A DNA stretch of 64,000 bases from an uncultured Eubacteriales bacterium (GTDB lineage Bacteria > Bacillota > Clostridia > Oscillospirales > Acutalibacteraceae). Shown here in pieces: positions 16,245-24,249 of this stretch. Position numbers and translations under genes: made by a program. Under the pieces are notes generated by a model. It was not told where the DNA came from. It searched no databases and was given only the letters and a program-made list of their open reading frames with translations. Each line of letters starts with the position of its first letter. The stretch's first letter is position 1. The stretch is taken from positions 62,001 to 126,000 of the forward strand of contig CAKTEE010000002.1 of the NCBI GenBank assembly GCA_934546985.1, written 5' to 3'.

Positions 16245-17936
16245 ATGAACAATCAATCACCTTATCCACCTCCTTCCAATCATCCATTAGGAGAAAAACA
16301 TGGATTCAATCCGCCTCCAGATCCCCTGCTGTTTTCACCTTCCTGTCCGTCTCAGCCAGCTAATCTCTTCTCACCACCCAACACAATGATACAGCCCCCG
16401 ATATCCGCCGTTATGCCAACTCAAAGCAATCCAATAGAAAAGGAAACTGAGAAACCACGCGGGCTTTTGATGGTTGTGCTTGTATTTTTCAGCTCCTTGT
16501 TTTTTTCTGATATGCTTTTGCGGGGTGGATTTTGGGGCTTAGCTGTTCCTGTATGTATCACATTATTTTATATACTGGCTTTTTGGTATCTGAAAGGACG
16601 CAAACATGCATTTTCCCGTAATTCCATAATCATGATGATTCCTATTGGCTTATTATCTTGGTCCTATTTATTTGATACCGGCGTATTGGCCTGGTTTGTT
16701 ACTTCTGTTACTTTGCTTTTTTTAATTCCAGCACAGTTAACTGTCATGAGCGGCGTATCTCTGCAAACGATGTTTTCACCGCATATTATATCCGAAACTA
16801 TAAAGACTGCCGTTGGTAAAACGATATGCAATATGCACACGCCGTTTCGTTCTTTTCGGGTACTAAAAACTTTTGGTTCTAAAAGCAAAAAACTAATGAT
16901 GGGATTGATTGGGTTAATTTGCTCTCTCCCTTTTTTGCTCATTTTTACAGCACTTTTTTCTAAAGCAGATGCAGCTTTTTCCTTTTATATCGACCATCTT
17001 TTTTCTATCTTGGATATTAATATATCAGCTTTTATTTTTGATCTGTTTTTCGGTTCTATCATTGCAATCATTATTGCTTCATTCTTTTTCGTCCTGCGCG
17101 GCTCCGTTTCTGAACAAATATCTACCAATACCAAAACAGGAAAATTAAATGTTATTTCTACTTCTGTCTTTTTATCTTTTATCCTTCTTTTGCAAGGGCT
17201 ATTTATTATTACACAAATTGCCTTTCTATTTGGAGAAAACCCTCTCCCATCGGGAATGAGCTATGGGGAATACGTGCATACCGGGTTCTTTCAGATTGCA
17301 GCGGCTTCTATTTTGACTGCACTTATCATTTTATGTATTTCTCTTTTTGGTAAACGGACAGAACATGACTGCCTTCCAAACATTACCAAAATCCTGCTCA
17401 GTATACTGACGCTATTTGACTTTTTCCTGTATTTTTGCGCTTATGTAAGAATGTATCATTACATTAACGCATATGACTTGAGTGTTAAACGCATCGGGGT
17501 ATGTTGGCTGATGGCTTTAATGGGGCTTATTCTTGTAGGTACTGCTTTCAAAATATGGTTTCCAAAAACAAATCTGGCAGGGTGGATTATCGTCTGTACC
17601 TGTATCATGGTAATCGTACTGAACGTTATAAATCCCGACCGTTTGACCGCAAAATATAACGTGGATGAATACCTTTCCGCTCCCCAAAACAGTCATTTGG
17701 ATATCAATTATCTCTCTACCCTTTCTACAAGCGCCGCTCTGGAATTGGATCGTTTAAAAAATACTGATGCGGAGAACGAAGCATTGCAGGAATTAAAATA
17801 TATTTGGCATAGAATGGAGAATCGCTCTTGGAAAAACACAACAGTAATGGATGGAAAAATTCGTGAGGTTTTAAATCGCTGGGAAATTGACAAAAGCAAT
17901 GTCGATTACGATTATGTAAGTAGAAATGCCTATTAA
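16245..17936 (+). CDS. DUF4173 (DUF4153-like) multi-pass membrane protein
   Basis: A 563-residue membrane protein. The first 70 residues are Pro/Ser-rich and probably cytoplasmic; about ten to twelve hydrophobic helices follow, and a soluble tail of about 90 residues closes the protein. The segment CAYVRMYHYINAYDLSVKRIGVCW and the following NPDRLTAKYNVDEYL are what I recognise as DUF4173. The function of the family is unknown. The ATG at 16245 is preferred over the upstream TTG at 16221 because AAAGGAGA lies 7 nt before it. Single-gene unit with a strong promoter and terminator. Confidence 0.82.
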   Translation: MNNQSPYPPPSNHPLGEKHGFNPPPDPLLFSPSCPSQPANLFSPPNTMIQPPISAVMPTQSNPIEKETEKPRGLLMVVLVFFSSLFFSDMLLRGGFWGLAVPVCITLFYILAFWYLKGRKHAFSRNSIIMMIPIGLLSWSYLFDTGVLAWFVTSVTLLFLIPAQLTVMSGVSLQTMFSPHIISETIKTAVGKTICNMHTPFRSFRVLKTFGSKSKKLMMGLIGLICSLPFLLIFTALFSKADAAFSFYIDHLFSILDINISAFIFDLFFGSIIAIIIASFFFVLRGSVSEQISTNTKTGKLNVISTSVFLSFILLLQGLFIITQIAFLFGENPLPSGMSYGEYVHTGFFQIAAASILTALIILCISLFGKRTEHDCLPNITKILLSILTLFDFFLYFCAYVRMYHYINAYDLSVKRIGVCWLMALMGLILVGTAFKIWFPKTNLAGWIIVCTCIMVIVLNVINPDRLTAKYNVDEYLSAPQNSHLDINYLSTLSTSAALELDRLKNTDAENEALQELKYIWHRMENRSWKNTTVMDGKIREVLNRWEIDKSNVDYDYVSRNAY

Positions 17937-17955
17937 AATGAGGAGTTTATATAAG

Positions 17956-17985
17956 AAAAACGAGGCTGATATCAGCCTCGTTTTT
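17956..17985 (+). terminator. Terminator of the DUF4173 gene
   Basis: A perfect palindrome: AAAAACGAGGCTGAT (17956-17970) and ATCAGCCTCGTTTTT (17971-17985). It works on both strands. Confidence 0.88.
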
Positions 17986-18059
17986 CTATCCCAAATTTGA
18001 GTATATATTTCTACTTGGCAATATAAAAATATACTCTCCTTATTATTTTCTTTAATTAC

Positions 18060-18293
18060 CTAAAGATAAATTACATTAGCCTCATACAATTTACTAACCA
18101 CTTCTTCTGTTGTTATATGATTACCTGACATAATCGTTCCAATTATGTTTCTGTTTGGCACAGATATAGATATCTTTTCAATCCAATTTTCTACTTCTTC
18201 ATCACTGCCTAAACCCATTCTTATCTTTTCTACATACATAAAAATTTCATTTCTACTTAATTTGTTCACGATATTCTTTCCCTCTATTTTCAT
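18060..18293 (-). CDS. Colicin/pyocin-immunity-like small protein
   Basis: A 77-residue acidic, helical protein. The arrangement LSRNEIFMYVEKI, GSDEEVENWIEKI, VPNRNIIGTI and ITTEEVVSKL follows the four-helix pattern of colicin/pyocin DNase immunity proteins and their Firmicutes relatives (E-x-x-LV-x-x-I, SEEE, VP-x-P, TPEEIV). The match is remote and from memory. No toxin gene is next to it, so it would be an orphan immunity gene. It lies 9 bases after the 107-residue membrane protein gene on the same strand, suggesting one transcript. Confidence 0.45.
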   Translation of the reverse strand: MKIEGKNIVNKLSRNEIFMYVEKIRMGLGSDEEVENWIEKISISVPNRNIIGTIMSGNHITTEEVVSKLYEANVIYL

Positions 18294-18302
18294 TTAAAAA
18301 TT

Positions 18303-18626
18303 TTAAACAGCAATACCAGGGAATAGTAATATTAGCAATGAAGAAACAGTAATCAATGCCAATATGACAGATAAAACCCGCCAGACAGGGCGGCAAATAT
18401 TTTTTAATACCTGCGGCTGTTCCGGATACTTCGTGGCAATATACCATGATGCAACAATAATTGGAGCCAAAAACACCCACGCAAGTAAAAGTGACTGAGC
18501 GCTACTTGCTTCAGCAAATATAAAAGTATTTCCATAATAATTCCAGATAAGATACATTGCAGCTTCATAAACCGCCAGTAACAAAAGCAAGCCGTATCTT
18601 TTTATAAAAAGTTTGATTTGTCCCAT
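18303..18626 (-). CDS. Small membrane protein of unknown function (107 aa)
   Basis: Three predicted membrane helices: about 10-30, 42-65 and 82-105, with an Arg/Lys-rich first turn (KLFIKRYG) and a positively charged loop (KNICRPVWR) between helices 2 and 3. The short Gly-Ile-Ala-Val C-terminus is outside or at the end of helix 3. No family is recognised. The RBS is weak (AGGCAG). It is paired with the immunity-like gene downstream. Confidence 0.55.
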   Translation of the reverse strand: MGQIKLFIKRYGLLLLLAVYEAAMYLIWNYYGNTFIFAEASSAQSLLLAWVFLAPIIVASWYIATKYPEQPQVLKNICRPVWRVLSVILALITVSSLLILLFPGIAV

Positions 18627-18660
18627 AACAATCTGCCTATCTTAATAAATCTTCTATATA

Positions 18661-18706
18661 AAACAGACCGCAAAACAGGTTTCCCTGCTCTGCGGCTGTT
18701 TTTTTA
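18661..18706 (-). terminator. Terminator of the pheS-pheT-ireB transcript, bidirectional
   Basis: AAACAGACCGCA and TGCGGCTGTTTTTTT form the outer stem, with an inner stem AACAGG/CCTGCT. T-runs lie on both sides. It separates ireB from the small membrane protein gene. Confidence 0.7.
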
Positions 18707-18718
18707 TTTATAACATCC

Positions 18719-18964
18719 TTAAGCATCCAAATAATCTTTTACAAGAACCTGCAGGAGTTCATCACGGTCCACTTTGCGGATAAGACTCCGAGCGTTTTTG
18801 TACGTGGTGATATAAGTTGGATCTTCGGAGAGGATATAGCCGACAATCTGACTAATTGGATTATATCCTTTCTCCTGCAAGGCATCATAGACCGTCAGGA
18901 GAATTTGTTTCATTTCGTCCTCATGATCAACACAAATCGAGAATGTCATCGTTTTGTCATTCAT
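18719..18964 (-). CDS. ireB: IreB family regulatory phosphoprotein (UPF0297)
   Basis: An 81-residue protein matching the IreB/YrzL family along its whole length: [55 protein letters not shown]. In Enterococcus, IreB is phosphorylated by the PASTA kinase IreK and affects cephalosporin tolerance. Elsewhere the gene is often close to alaS and ruvX; here it stands 77 bases downstream of pheT. AGGAGGTGG precedes the ATG by 4 nt. Confidence 0.92.
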   Translation of the reverse strand: MNDKTMTFSICVDHEDEMKQILLTVYDALQEKGYNPISQIVGYILSEDPTYITTYKNARSLIRKVDRDELLQVLVKDYLDA

Positions 18965-19041
18965 ATAACCACCTCCTGATGTTTATTATATACTTTAACC
19001 ATTACAAAAACAATACAAAATTGTAACTTTCTTATGGAAAG

Positions 19042-21429
19042 TTATGAACGGAGTGTTATATTTTCTTTCAAGAGTGCCTTTACAACACGTTTCATTGCCC
19101 CATCTGCTTCCTCGTCTGTCAGGGTTCGATCCGGTGAACGCATAGTTACGGAAAATGCAACGCTCTTTTTATCTTCTGGAATTTGCTTGCCGCGGTAAAC
19201 GTCAAACAACTGAATCGATTCCAACGTTGGGCCAACAGCCTTTGCAATCATTTTTTCCAATGTCAAAACCGGAGTTTGTACATCGCAGAGGAATGCAAAG
19301 TCACGGGTTGCTGCAGGGAATTTAGGAAGCTGTTGGTAGCTTTTTTCCTTCTTCTCTATAGCAAAAGCATAATCCATATCAATTTCCGCCGCATATACAC
19401 GTACGCCGATTTCATAATTTTCCTGTACATTCGGATGAATTTCGCCCATAATTGCCAGAATCTTGCCGTCAACCGTCAATTCAGCAGTACGGCCCGGATG
19501 ATAGGATGGATTATTTTTGCAGGTGCAAATATCATAATCTGTAATATTTAGCTTTGCCAACAATTCTTCAACAATTCCCTTTAAAGCATAATAATCAGCA
19601 TCTTCTCCGTACATACCAATCACAGCTTTTTGACGTTCCACAGGAAGCTGTTTTTTGCCCTGCGGCAGATATTCCGTTGCGATTTCATAAACTGCTGCAG
19701 AAAGATTCCGGTTATTATAATTGCGGGAAAGTACCTCTAACACAGAAGGCAGGGCTGTAGTACGCATGATACTGCTATCCTCGCCCAATGGGTTTGAAAT
19801 AACAACAGAGGTACGCAGTGGACTGTTCGCAGGCAGGCATATTTTGTCATACGCTTTCGGACTAAAGAACGAATAGGTCATAATTTCGCTGAGACCACAA
19901 GCAAGCATGGTTTCTTCCGCAGTACGGAAAAATTTCTGTTTTGAAGTCAGTTTCCCGTTTGCAACACCAATCAGTTCTGTATTCGGAATGTTCTGATATC
20001 CATAAAAACGTGCGATTTCCTCTGAAATATCCGCCTGATGCTCAATATCATTACGGAAACTCGGAACAATAATTTTCCCATCTTCAACTTTAAATTCAAT
20101 TTTTTCAAGAATATCAACCATTTCCTGCCCAGATAAATTGATTCCAATAAAACGGTTTACCCAATCCGGGTCAAACGGCAGAGTAACCGGAGTTTTATTA
20201 GAATAATCACAGTCAACAATACCCTTGACCACATCACCGGCATCCAGCATCTGCACCAGTTCCAACGCCCGTTTCAGAGCCGGCATTGTATTAGCAGGAT
20301 CAAGCTCTTTTTCATAGCGGCCGGAAGCTTCCGTACGCATACCAAGTTTTTTGGCCGTTATACGTACGCTTGCACCATTAAAGCATGCTGATTCAAACAC
20401 AATCGTATTTGTATCATCCATAATTCCACTGTACTCGCCGCCCATAACACCTGCAACTGCAACCGGTTTGTTTTCATCGGCAATGACAAGCATGCTTTCG
20501 TCCAGTTGCCGTACAACACCATCCAGCGTTGTAATCTGCTCGCCGGGACGTGCAAAGCGCGGGATAATTTTTCCACCGTCCACATACCGTAAATCAAACG
20601 CATGCATAGGCTGACCATATTCCAGCATAACATAGTTTGTAATATCAACAATATTATTAATTGGACGGACACCGGAAGCTCGCAGACGTTCACGCATCCA
20701 GCGCGGGGATGGTTTTACACGGACATTTTTTACAACTGCACCGCTGTACCGATAACATAAAGAGGGTTCTTCAATCTGAACTCTTAAAAGTTCGTTTACA
20801 TCGCCGTCTCCTTGTCTAACCTCCGGCTCATGTTTTTTCAGCGGAACATGGAAAGTTGCCGCCGCTTCTCTTGCCAAGCCAAGAACAGACAAACAATCAG
20901 GACGGTTAGAGGTAATTTCAAATTCAACGCAGGTATCGTTCAGCCCAATTGCCTGATGGATATCCATACCCGGAACCTTTTCACAGTCATCGCCAAGAAC
21001 AAAAATACCGTCTTCAATTGCATATGGAAAATCATGCAAAGTTAAACCGAGTTCTGCAAGCGAACACATCATACCATTGCTGAGAACCCCACGCAGTTTA
21101 CCTTTCTTTATCTTTTTACCGCCATGAACAACAGAATTATCCAGCGCGGCAGGAACATAGTCTCCCGCTTTTAAATTCTGAGCGCCTGTTACAATTTGTA
21201 TTGGTTCTTCCTGACCAATATCTACAGAACAAATCCATAAATGGTCAGAATCCGGATGACGTTCTAAAGAAAGTATTTTTCCTACTACAATATTTTCAAG
21301 CTCCGCGCCTTCGTTTTTATAAATCTCAACTTTAGAGCCGGAAAGGGTCATTGCTTCACTGAAATCACGATTAGATAAACCGTCGTCAAGGGTTACATAA
21401 TCATTCAGCCATCTCATAGATAAATTCAT
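19042..21429 (-). CDS. pheT: Phenylalanyl-tRNA synthetase beta subunit
   Basis: The beta chain of the (alpha-beta)2 PheRS; it binds tRNA and edits Tyr-tRNA(Phe). The 795-residue protein has the N-terminal OB-fold tRNA-binding domain (about 40-150), the B3/B4 editing region, the B5 domain (about 405-475), the catalytic-like core and the C-terminal ferredoxin-like anticodon-binding domain (about 700-795, starting LPKFPAATRDFAF). Length is standard. It follows pheS by 15 bases, and GGAGGTG lies 7 nt before its ATG. It is controlled by the T-box leader upstream of pheS. Confidence 0.96.
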   Translation of the reverse strand: MNLSMRWLNDYVTLDDGLSNRDFSEAMTLSGSKVEIYKNEGAELENIVVGKILSLERHPDSDHLWICSVDIGQEEPIQIVTGAQNLKAGDYVPAALDNSVVHGGKKIKKGKLRGVLSNGMMCSLAELGLTLHDFPYAIEDGIFVLGDDCEKVPGMDIHQAIGLNDTCVEFEITSNRPDCLSVLGLAREAAATFHVPLKKHEPEVRQGDGDVNELLRVQIEEPSLCYRYSGAVVKNVRVKPSPRWMRERLRASGVRPINNIVDITNYVMLEYGQPMHAFDLRYVDGGKIIPRFARPGEQITTLDGVVRQLDESMLVIADENKPVAVAGVMGGEYSGIMDDTNTIVFESACFNGASVRITAKKLGMRTEASGRYEKELDPANTMPALKRALELVQMLDAGDVVKGIVDCDYSNKTPVTLPFDPDWVNRFIGINLSGQEMVDILEKIEFKVEDGKIIVPSFRNDIEHQADISEEIARFYGYQNIPNTELIGVANGKLTSKQKFFRTAEETMLACGLSEIMTYSFFSPKAYDKICLPANSPLRTSVVISNPLGEDSSIMRTTALPSVLEVLSRNYNNRNLSAAVYEIATEYLPQGKKQLPVERQKAVIGMYGEDADYYALKGIVEELLAKLNITDYDICTCKNNPSYHPGRTAELTVDGKILAIMGEIHPNVQENYEIGVRVYAAEIDMDYAFAIEKKEKSYQQLPKFPAATRDFAFLCDVQTPVLTLEKMIAKAVGPTLESIQLFDVYRGKQIPEDKKSVAFSVTMRSPDRTLTDEEADGAMKRVVKALLKENITLRS

Positions 21430-21444
21430 TTATACGCACCTCCT

Positions 21445-22464
21445 CTAAAACTGGCTCAGGAATCTCAGATCATTTTCATAAAATAAACGCATATCATCAA
21501 TATTAAAACGGCGCATAACAACGCGTTCCAGCCCCATGCCGAACGCATAACCACTGTATACTTCGGGGTCAATACCGCCGCTGCGCAATACTTTGGGATG
21601 TACCATACCTGCACCGAGGATTTCAATCCAACCTTCCCCTTTGCACAGGGAACAGCCTTTTCCGTGGCAATTAAAGCAAGCTACGTCAATTTCACAAGAT
21701 GGCTCTGTAAACGGAAAATGATGTGGGCGCAGGCGAATTTCTGAATCTTCACCATACAAACGCTTTGCAAATGCTTCTAAATTTCCTTTTAAGTCGCCCA
21801 TGGTAATTCCTTTATCAATTACCAAGCCCTCAATTTGATGAAATAAGGGAGAATGTGTTGCATCAACAGCATCAGAACGGTAAACCCTGCCCGGTGCAAT
21901 AATGCGAATCGGCGGTTTGGTATTTTCCATCACCCGGATTTGCACCGGAGAGGTTTGCGTACGCAGAAGCATATTTTCTGTAATATAAAAGGTATCCTGA
22001 GTATCACGCGCAGGGTGGTTTTTGGGAATATTCAATGCTTCAAAATTATAATAATCCCACTCAATTTCCGGCCCTTGGGCAATATCAAAGCCCATGCCTA
22101 AGAAGATTTCTTTAATTTCATCCAACACGAGGGAAAGTGGATGCTTATAACCAAGCGTATGTTTTTTTCCCGGCATAGTTACATCAATAGTTTCGCTTTC
22201 CAAACGTTCGGCAGTTTCTTTCTCTTTCAGTTCTGCACGGCGTGTTTCAATGACATTTTCAATAAATCCCCTAACTTCGTTTGCCAACTGCCCGATCAAG
22301 GGTCGCTCCTCTGCGGACAATTTACCCATTTGTTTTAAAATTGCTGTTAACTCACCTTTTTTGCCGAGGAATTTTACACGCAAAGCGTCAAGATCTGCGT
22401 TATCCGCAGCTTTATGAAGTGCTTCGCTCGCAGCAATACGAATTGCTTCCAACTGTTGTTTCAT
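21445..22464 (-). CDS. pheS: Phenylalanyl-tRNA synthetase alpha subunit
   Basis: The catalytic alpha chain charging tRNA(Phe). It has an N-terminal coiled coil (about 1-85) and a class II core with [16 protein letters not shown] motif 2 ([17 protein letters not shown]), FFPFTEPS-like [13 protein letters not shown] and [18 protein letters not shown] (motif 3). The open frame extends upstream to 22674, but that part translates the T-box leader RNA; the ATG at 22464, opening [19 protein letters not shown], is the true start, giving 339 residues. A four-Cys insert ([12 protein letters not shown]) of the bacterial zinc-binding type is present. Confidence 0.96.
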   Translation of the reverse strand: MKQQLEAIRIAASEALHKAADNADLDALRVKFLGKKGELTAILKQMGKLSAEERPLIGQLANEVRGFIENVIETRRAELKEKETAERLESETIDVTMPGKKHTLGYKHPLSLVLDEIKEIFLGMGFDIAQGPEIEWDYYNFEALNIPKNHPARDTQDTFYITENMLLRTQTSPVQIRVMENTKPPIRIIAPGRVYRSDAVDATHSPLFHQIEGLVIDKGITMGDLKGNLEAFAKRLYGEDSEIRLRPHHFPFTEPSCEIDVACFNCHGKGCSLCKGEGWIEILGAGMVHPKVLRSGGIDPEVYSGYAFGMGLERVVMRRFNIDDMRLFYENDLRFLSQF

Positions 22465-22519
22465 ATTTTTCAGCCTGCCTTTCTGAAATATTTTTGCTGT
22501 CCGCTCTGTGCAGCGGGAA

Positions 22520-22790
22520 CGGGATAAAATAAAAAAACCCCCATCCCCGTAAAAGGGACGAAGGAAATCCTCCGCGGTACCACCCTTAATTTTTGCCAAA
22601 GAGCAAACACTCCCGCGGCGTATAACGGCACCAACCCGTTGCAGCTTACAGATCCAACGGATGTTCGGCTGCACCGCTCCGAAGTGAACTTCGGTATTGC
22701 GTGTTCATAGACGCACTCACAGCAATGCGCGCCCTCTCTGCCATGTCACGTGCAATACTTACTCTCTTCATCATCACGTTATCTTTTGTT
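22520..22790 (-). promoter_or_regulatory. T-box leader (phenylalanine) of pheST
   Basis: The T-box core GGGTGGTACCGCGG is present on the minus strand at about 22588-22575, followed by the antiterminator/terminator region and a GGGGG-TTTTTTT terminator end at about 22540-22530. Stem I lies at about 22775-22680. A UUC specifier candidate is in CCGAAGUUCACUUCGG near 22690, consistent with sensing uncharged tRNA(Phe). Uncharged tRNA would promote readthrough into pheS. Confidence 0.92.
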
Positions 22791-22819
22791 ATCATAACAT
22801 TTTCTTTATCACTTTTCAA
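22791..22819 (-). promoter_or_regulatory. Sigma-A promoter of the T-box-pheST transcript
   Basis: TTGAAA (22819-22814) and TATGAT (22796-22791) on the minus strand, spaced by 17 bases, immediately before the T-box leader. Confidence 0.7.
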
Positions 22820-22912
22820 GATGTTTTATTAGATATTTCTTAAAATCAATCTTAAAAAAGTAAGGATGATTCTGCACAGTGAAATGCCGAAACCATCCCT
22901 ATGATTCAAGCG

Positions 22913-23977
22913 TTATTCTTTATTTTTATCTTTCTTTAGCCGCAGCAACAAAAAAACTCCAAAAAACAAAAGCAATGCAGCTATAATTGTGCCAAATGCC
23001 TGTGTTGCCTCTGTTTCTTTTTTGTTTGTTTGCAATTTTTGACCAACGAATTCTGTATCGTTTCGCAATAACGTTTTCATTTGTGTGGAATCTGAAGCAT
23101 CTTGTTTTGTTAAAATATCTGAAATAGTTTCCATATCTGCAACTGTGTTTAATGCTGTCGTTCCGGCAAAAAAAGTCCATGTATCTTTATTGTTCCCATA
23201 AACTTCATTAGGATACTTTGTCTGCGTGCCGGATGTTACAGAAGTTTTGCCTTGTGTTGGCGTTGCCGTTTGCTTTGCAGTTGTTGTTTTTTCCGAAACT
23301 GTTGTAATTTTTGCAGTTGCAGAAGGTTTTGAGGTTGACACTACTGCATTCGTTACAGTTTTGGCAGTTGTGGTAGCTGATGACATTTGATTTTCCATAT
23401 CCACATGAAACAAATAGCTGAACTGTGAAACGTCAGATACATCGAATCCTGCATCATTCCTGCCATTATCTATAACAGATATTTCCAGAGAAAACTCCCC
23501 GCTGTACCTCCACTGCTTTTTGAATGGTATTTTTATCTCTAAACAATAATACATTTCATTATCAATACCCGCAGATAAAAAATACGGTTCCGTCATCTCA
23601 GTTAGAACCTCTCCGCTATAGGCTACAAAATATTCTTTTATATTCCCATCATGGTTCATTTTTATGCGAATACCATCCGGTATTCCATTTACTGTATTTC
23701 GGTCTGAATCTGCCACATATGCCTGAAAATATAAATATTCTACATCAGCAAGCACTCTAAAAACTGCATACCGGGATAAAGAAGAACTCCTGCGGGGTAA
23801 ATCGCTTTTTATAAAAACAGATTCCTCCCACGCAGGCTCGTTATTATAACCGTCGATAATGATGGGCTGGGACTTGGAAAGCTGTTTTAATTCATAAATT
23901 TCCTGTGCCTGAACAAAATTGCAGAACAAAATCGAAATTGCCAATAATAAGATACAAAAGACTTTTATACGCTTCAA
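22913..23977 (-). CDS. Secreted, membrane-anchored CBM9-like protein with Thr-rich stalk
   Basis: A 354-residue surface protein. A signal peptide (about 1-25) ends near FVQAQE. A domain with the CBM9/DOMON-like opening PIIIDGYNNEPAWEES follows (about 35-195). Then comes a Thr/Ala/Ser/Lys-rich stalk (about 205-265), a short domain and a C-terminal helix with a KKDKNKE tail that anchors it in the membrane. It has no LPXTG. The frame extends upstream to 24067, but a TTG at 23977 with GGAG 10 nt upstream gives a clean signal peptide, so I choose it. Substrate unknown; carbohydrate binding is inference from the fold. Confidence 0.65.
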   Translation of the reverse strand: MKRIKVFCILLLAISILFCNFVQAQEIYELKQLSKSQPIIIDGYNNEPAWEESVFIKSDLPRRSSSLSRYAVFRVLADVEYLYFQAYVADSDRNTVNGIPDGIRIKMNHDGNIKEYFVAYSGEVLTEMTEPYFLSAGIDNEMYYCLEIKIPFKKQWRYSGEFSLEISVIDNGRNDAGFDVSDVSQFSYLFHVDMENQMSSATTTAKTVTNAVVSTSKPSATAKITTVSEKTTTAKQTATPTQGKTSVTSGTQTKYPNEVYGNNKDTWTFFAGTTALNTVADMETISDILTKQDASDSTQMKTLLRNDTEFVGQKLQTNKKETEATQAFGTIIAALLLFFGVFLLLRLKKDKNKE

Positions 23978-24079
23978 TCTTGTAACACTCCATTCACACC
24001 TCTGCATTACTGACAATAATACAAATTCATATCTTGTGGTACAGTATGGATATACTAATCTTTTCAAATCGCTTATTCA

Positions 24080-24116
24080 AAAAAGTAAAAAAGCCGCCGG
24101 ACAGAAACCGACGGCT
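24080..24116 (-). terminator. Terminator of the MoxR-DUF58-transglutaminase operon
   Basis: On the minus strand AGCCGTCGG (24116-24108) pairs with CCGGCGGCT (24100-24092) and is followed by a long T-run with one interruption (TTTTTACTTTTTT). Confidence 0.8.
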
Positions 24117-24249
24117 CTGAGAGTCTCAAAATGAAAAATGTTTTATGTCAATCTCTCAATAAAAATATACCACAATACGACAAAAAAGTCAACTCTTTTT
24201 GTCGTGGTTTGTTTACATTTTCAAACAAGTCTTATATTCACCACTTTTA

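Noticed and set aside
22465..22674. N-terminal 70-residue extension of pheS
   Set aside because: This part translates T-box leader RNA, including the antiterminator; family members begin at the ATG at 22464.
22913..23977. Sortase-anchored (LPXTG) surface protein
   Set aside because: No LPXTG-like motif precedes the C-terminal helix; the protein ends in a simple membrane anchor with a basic tail.
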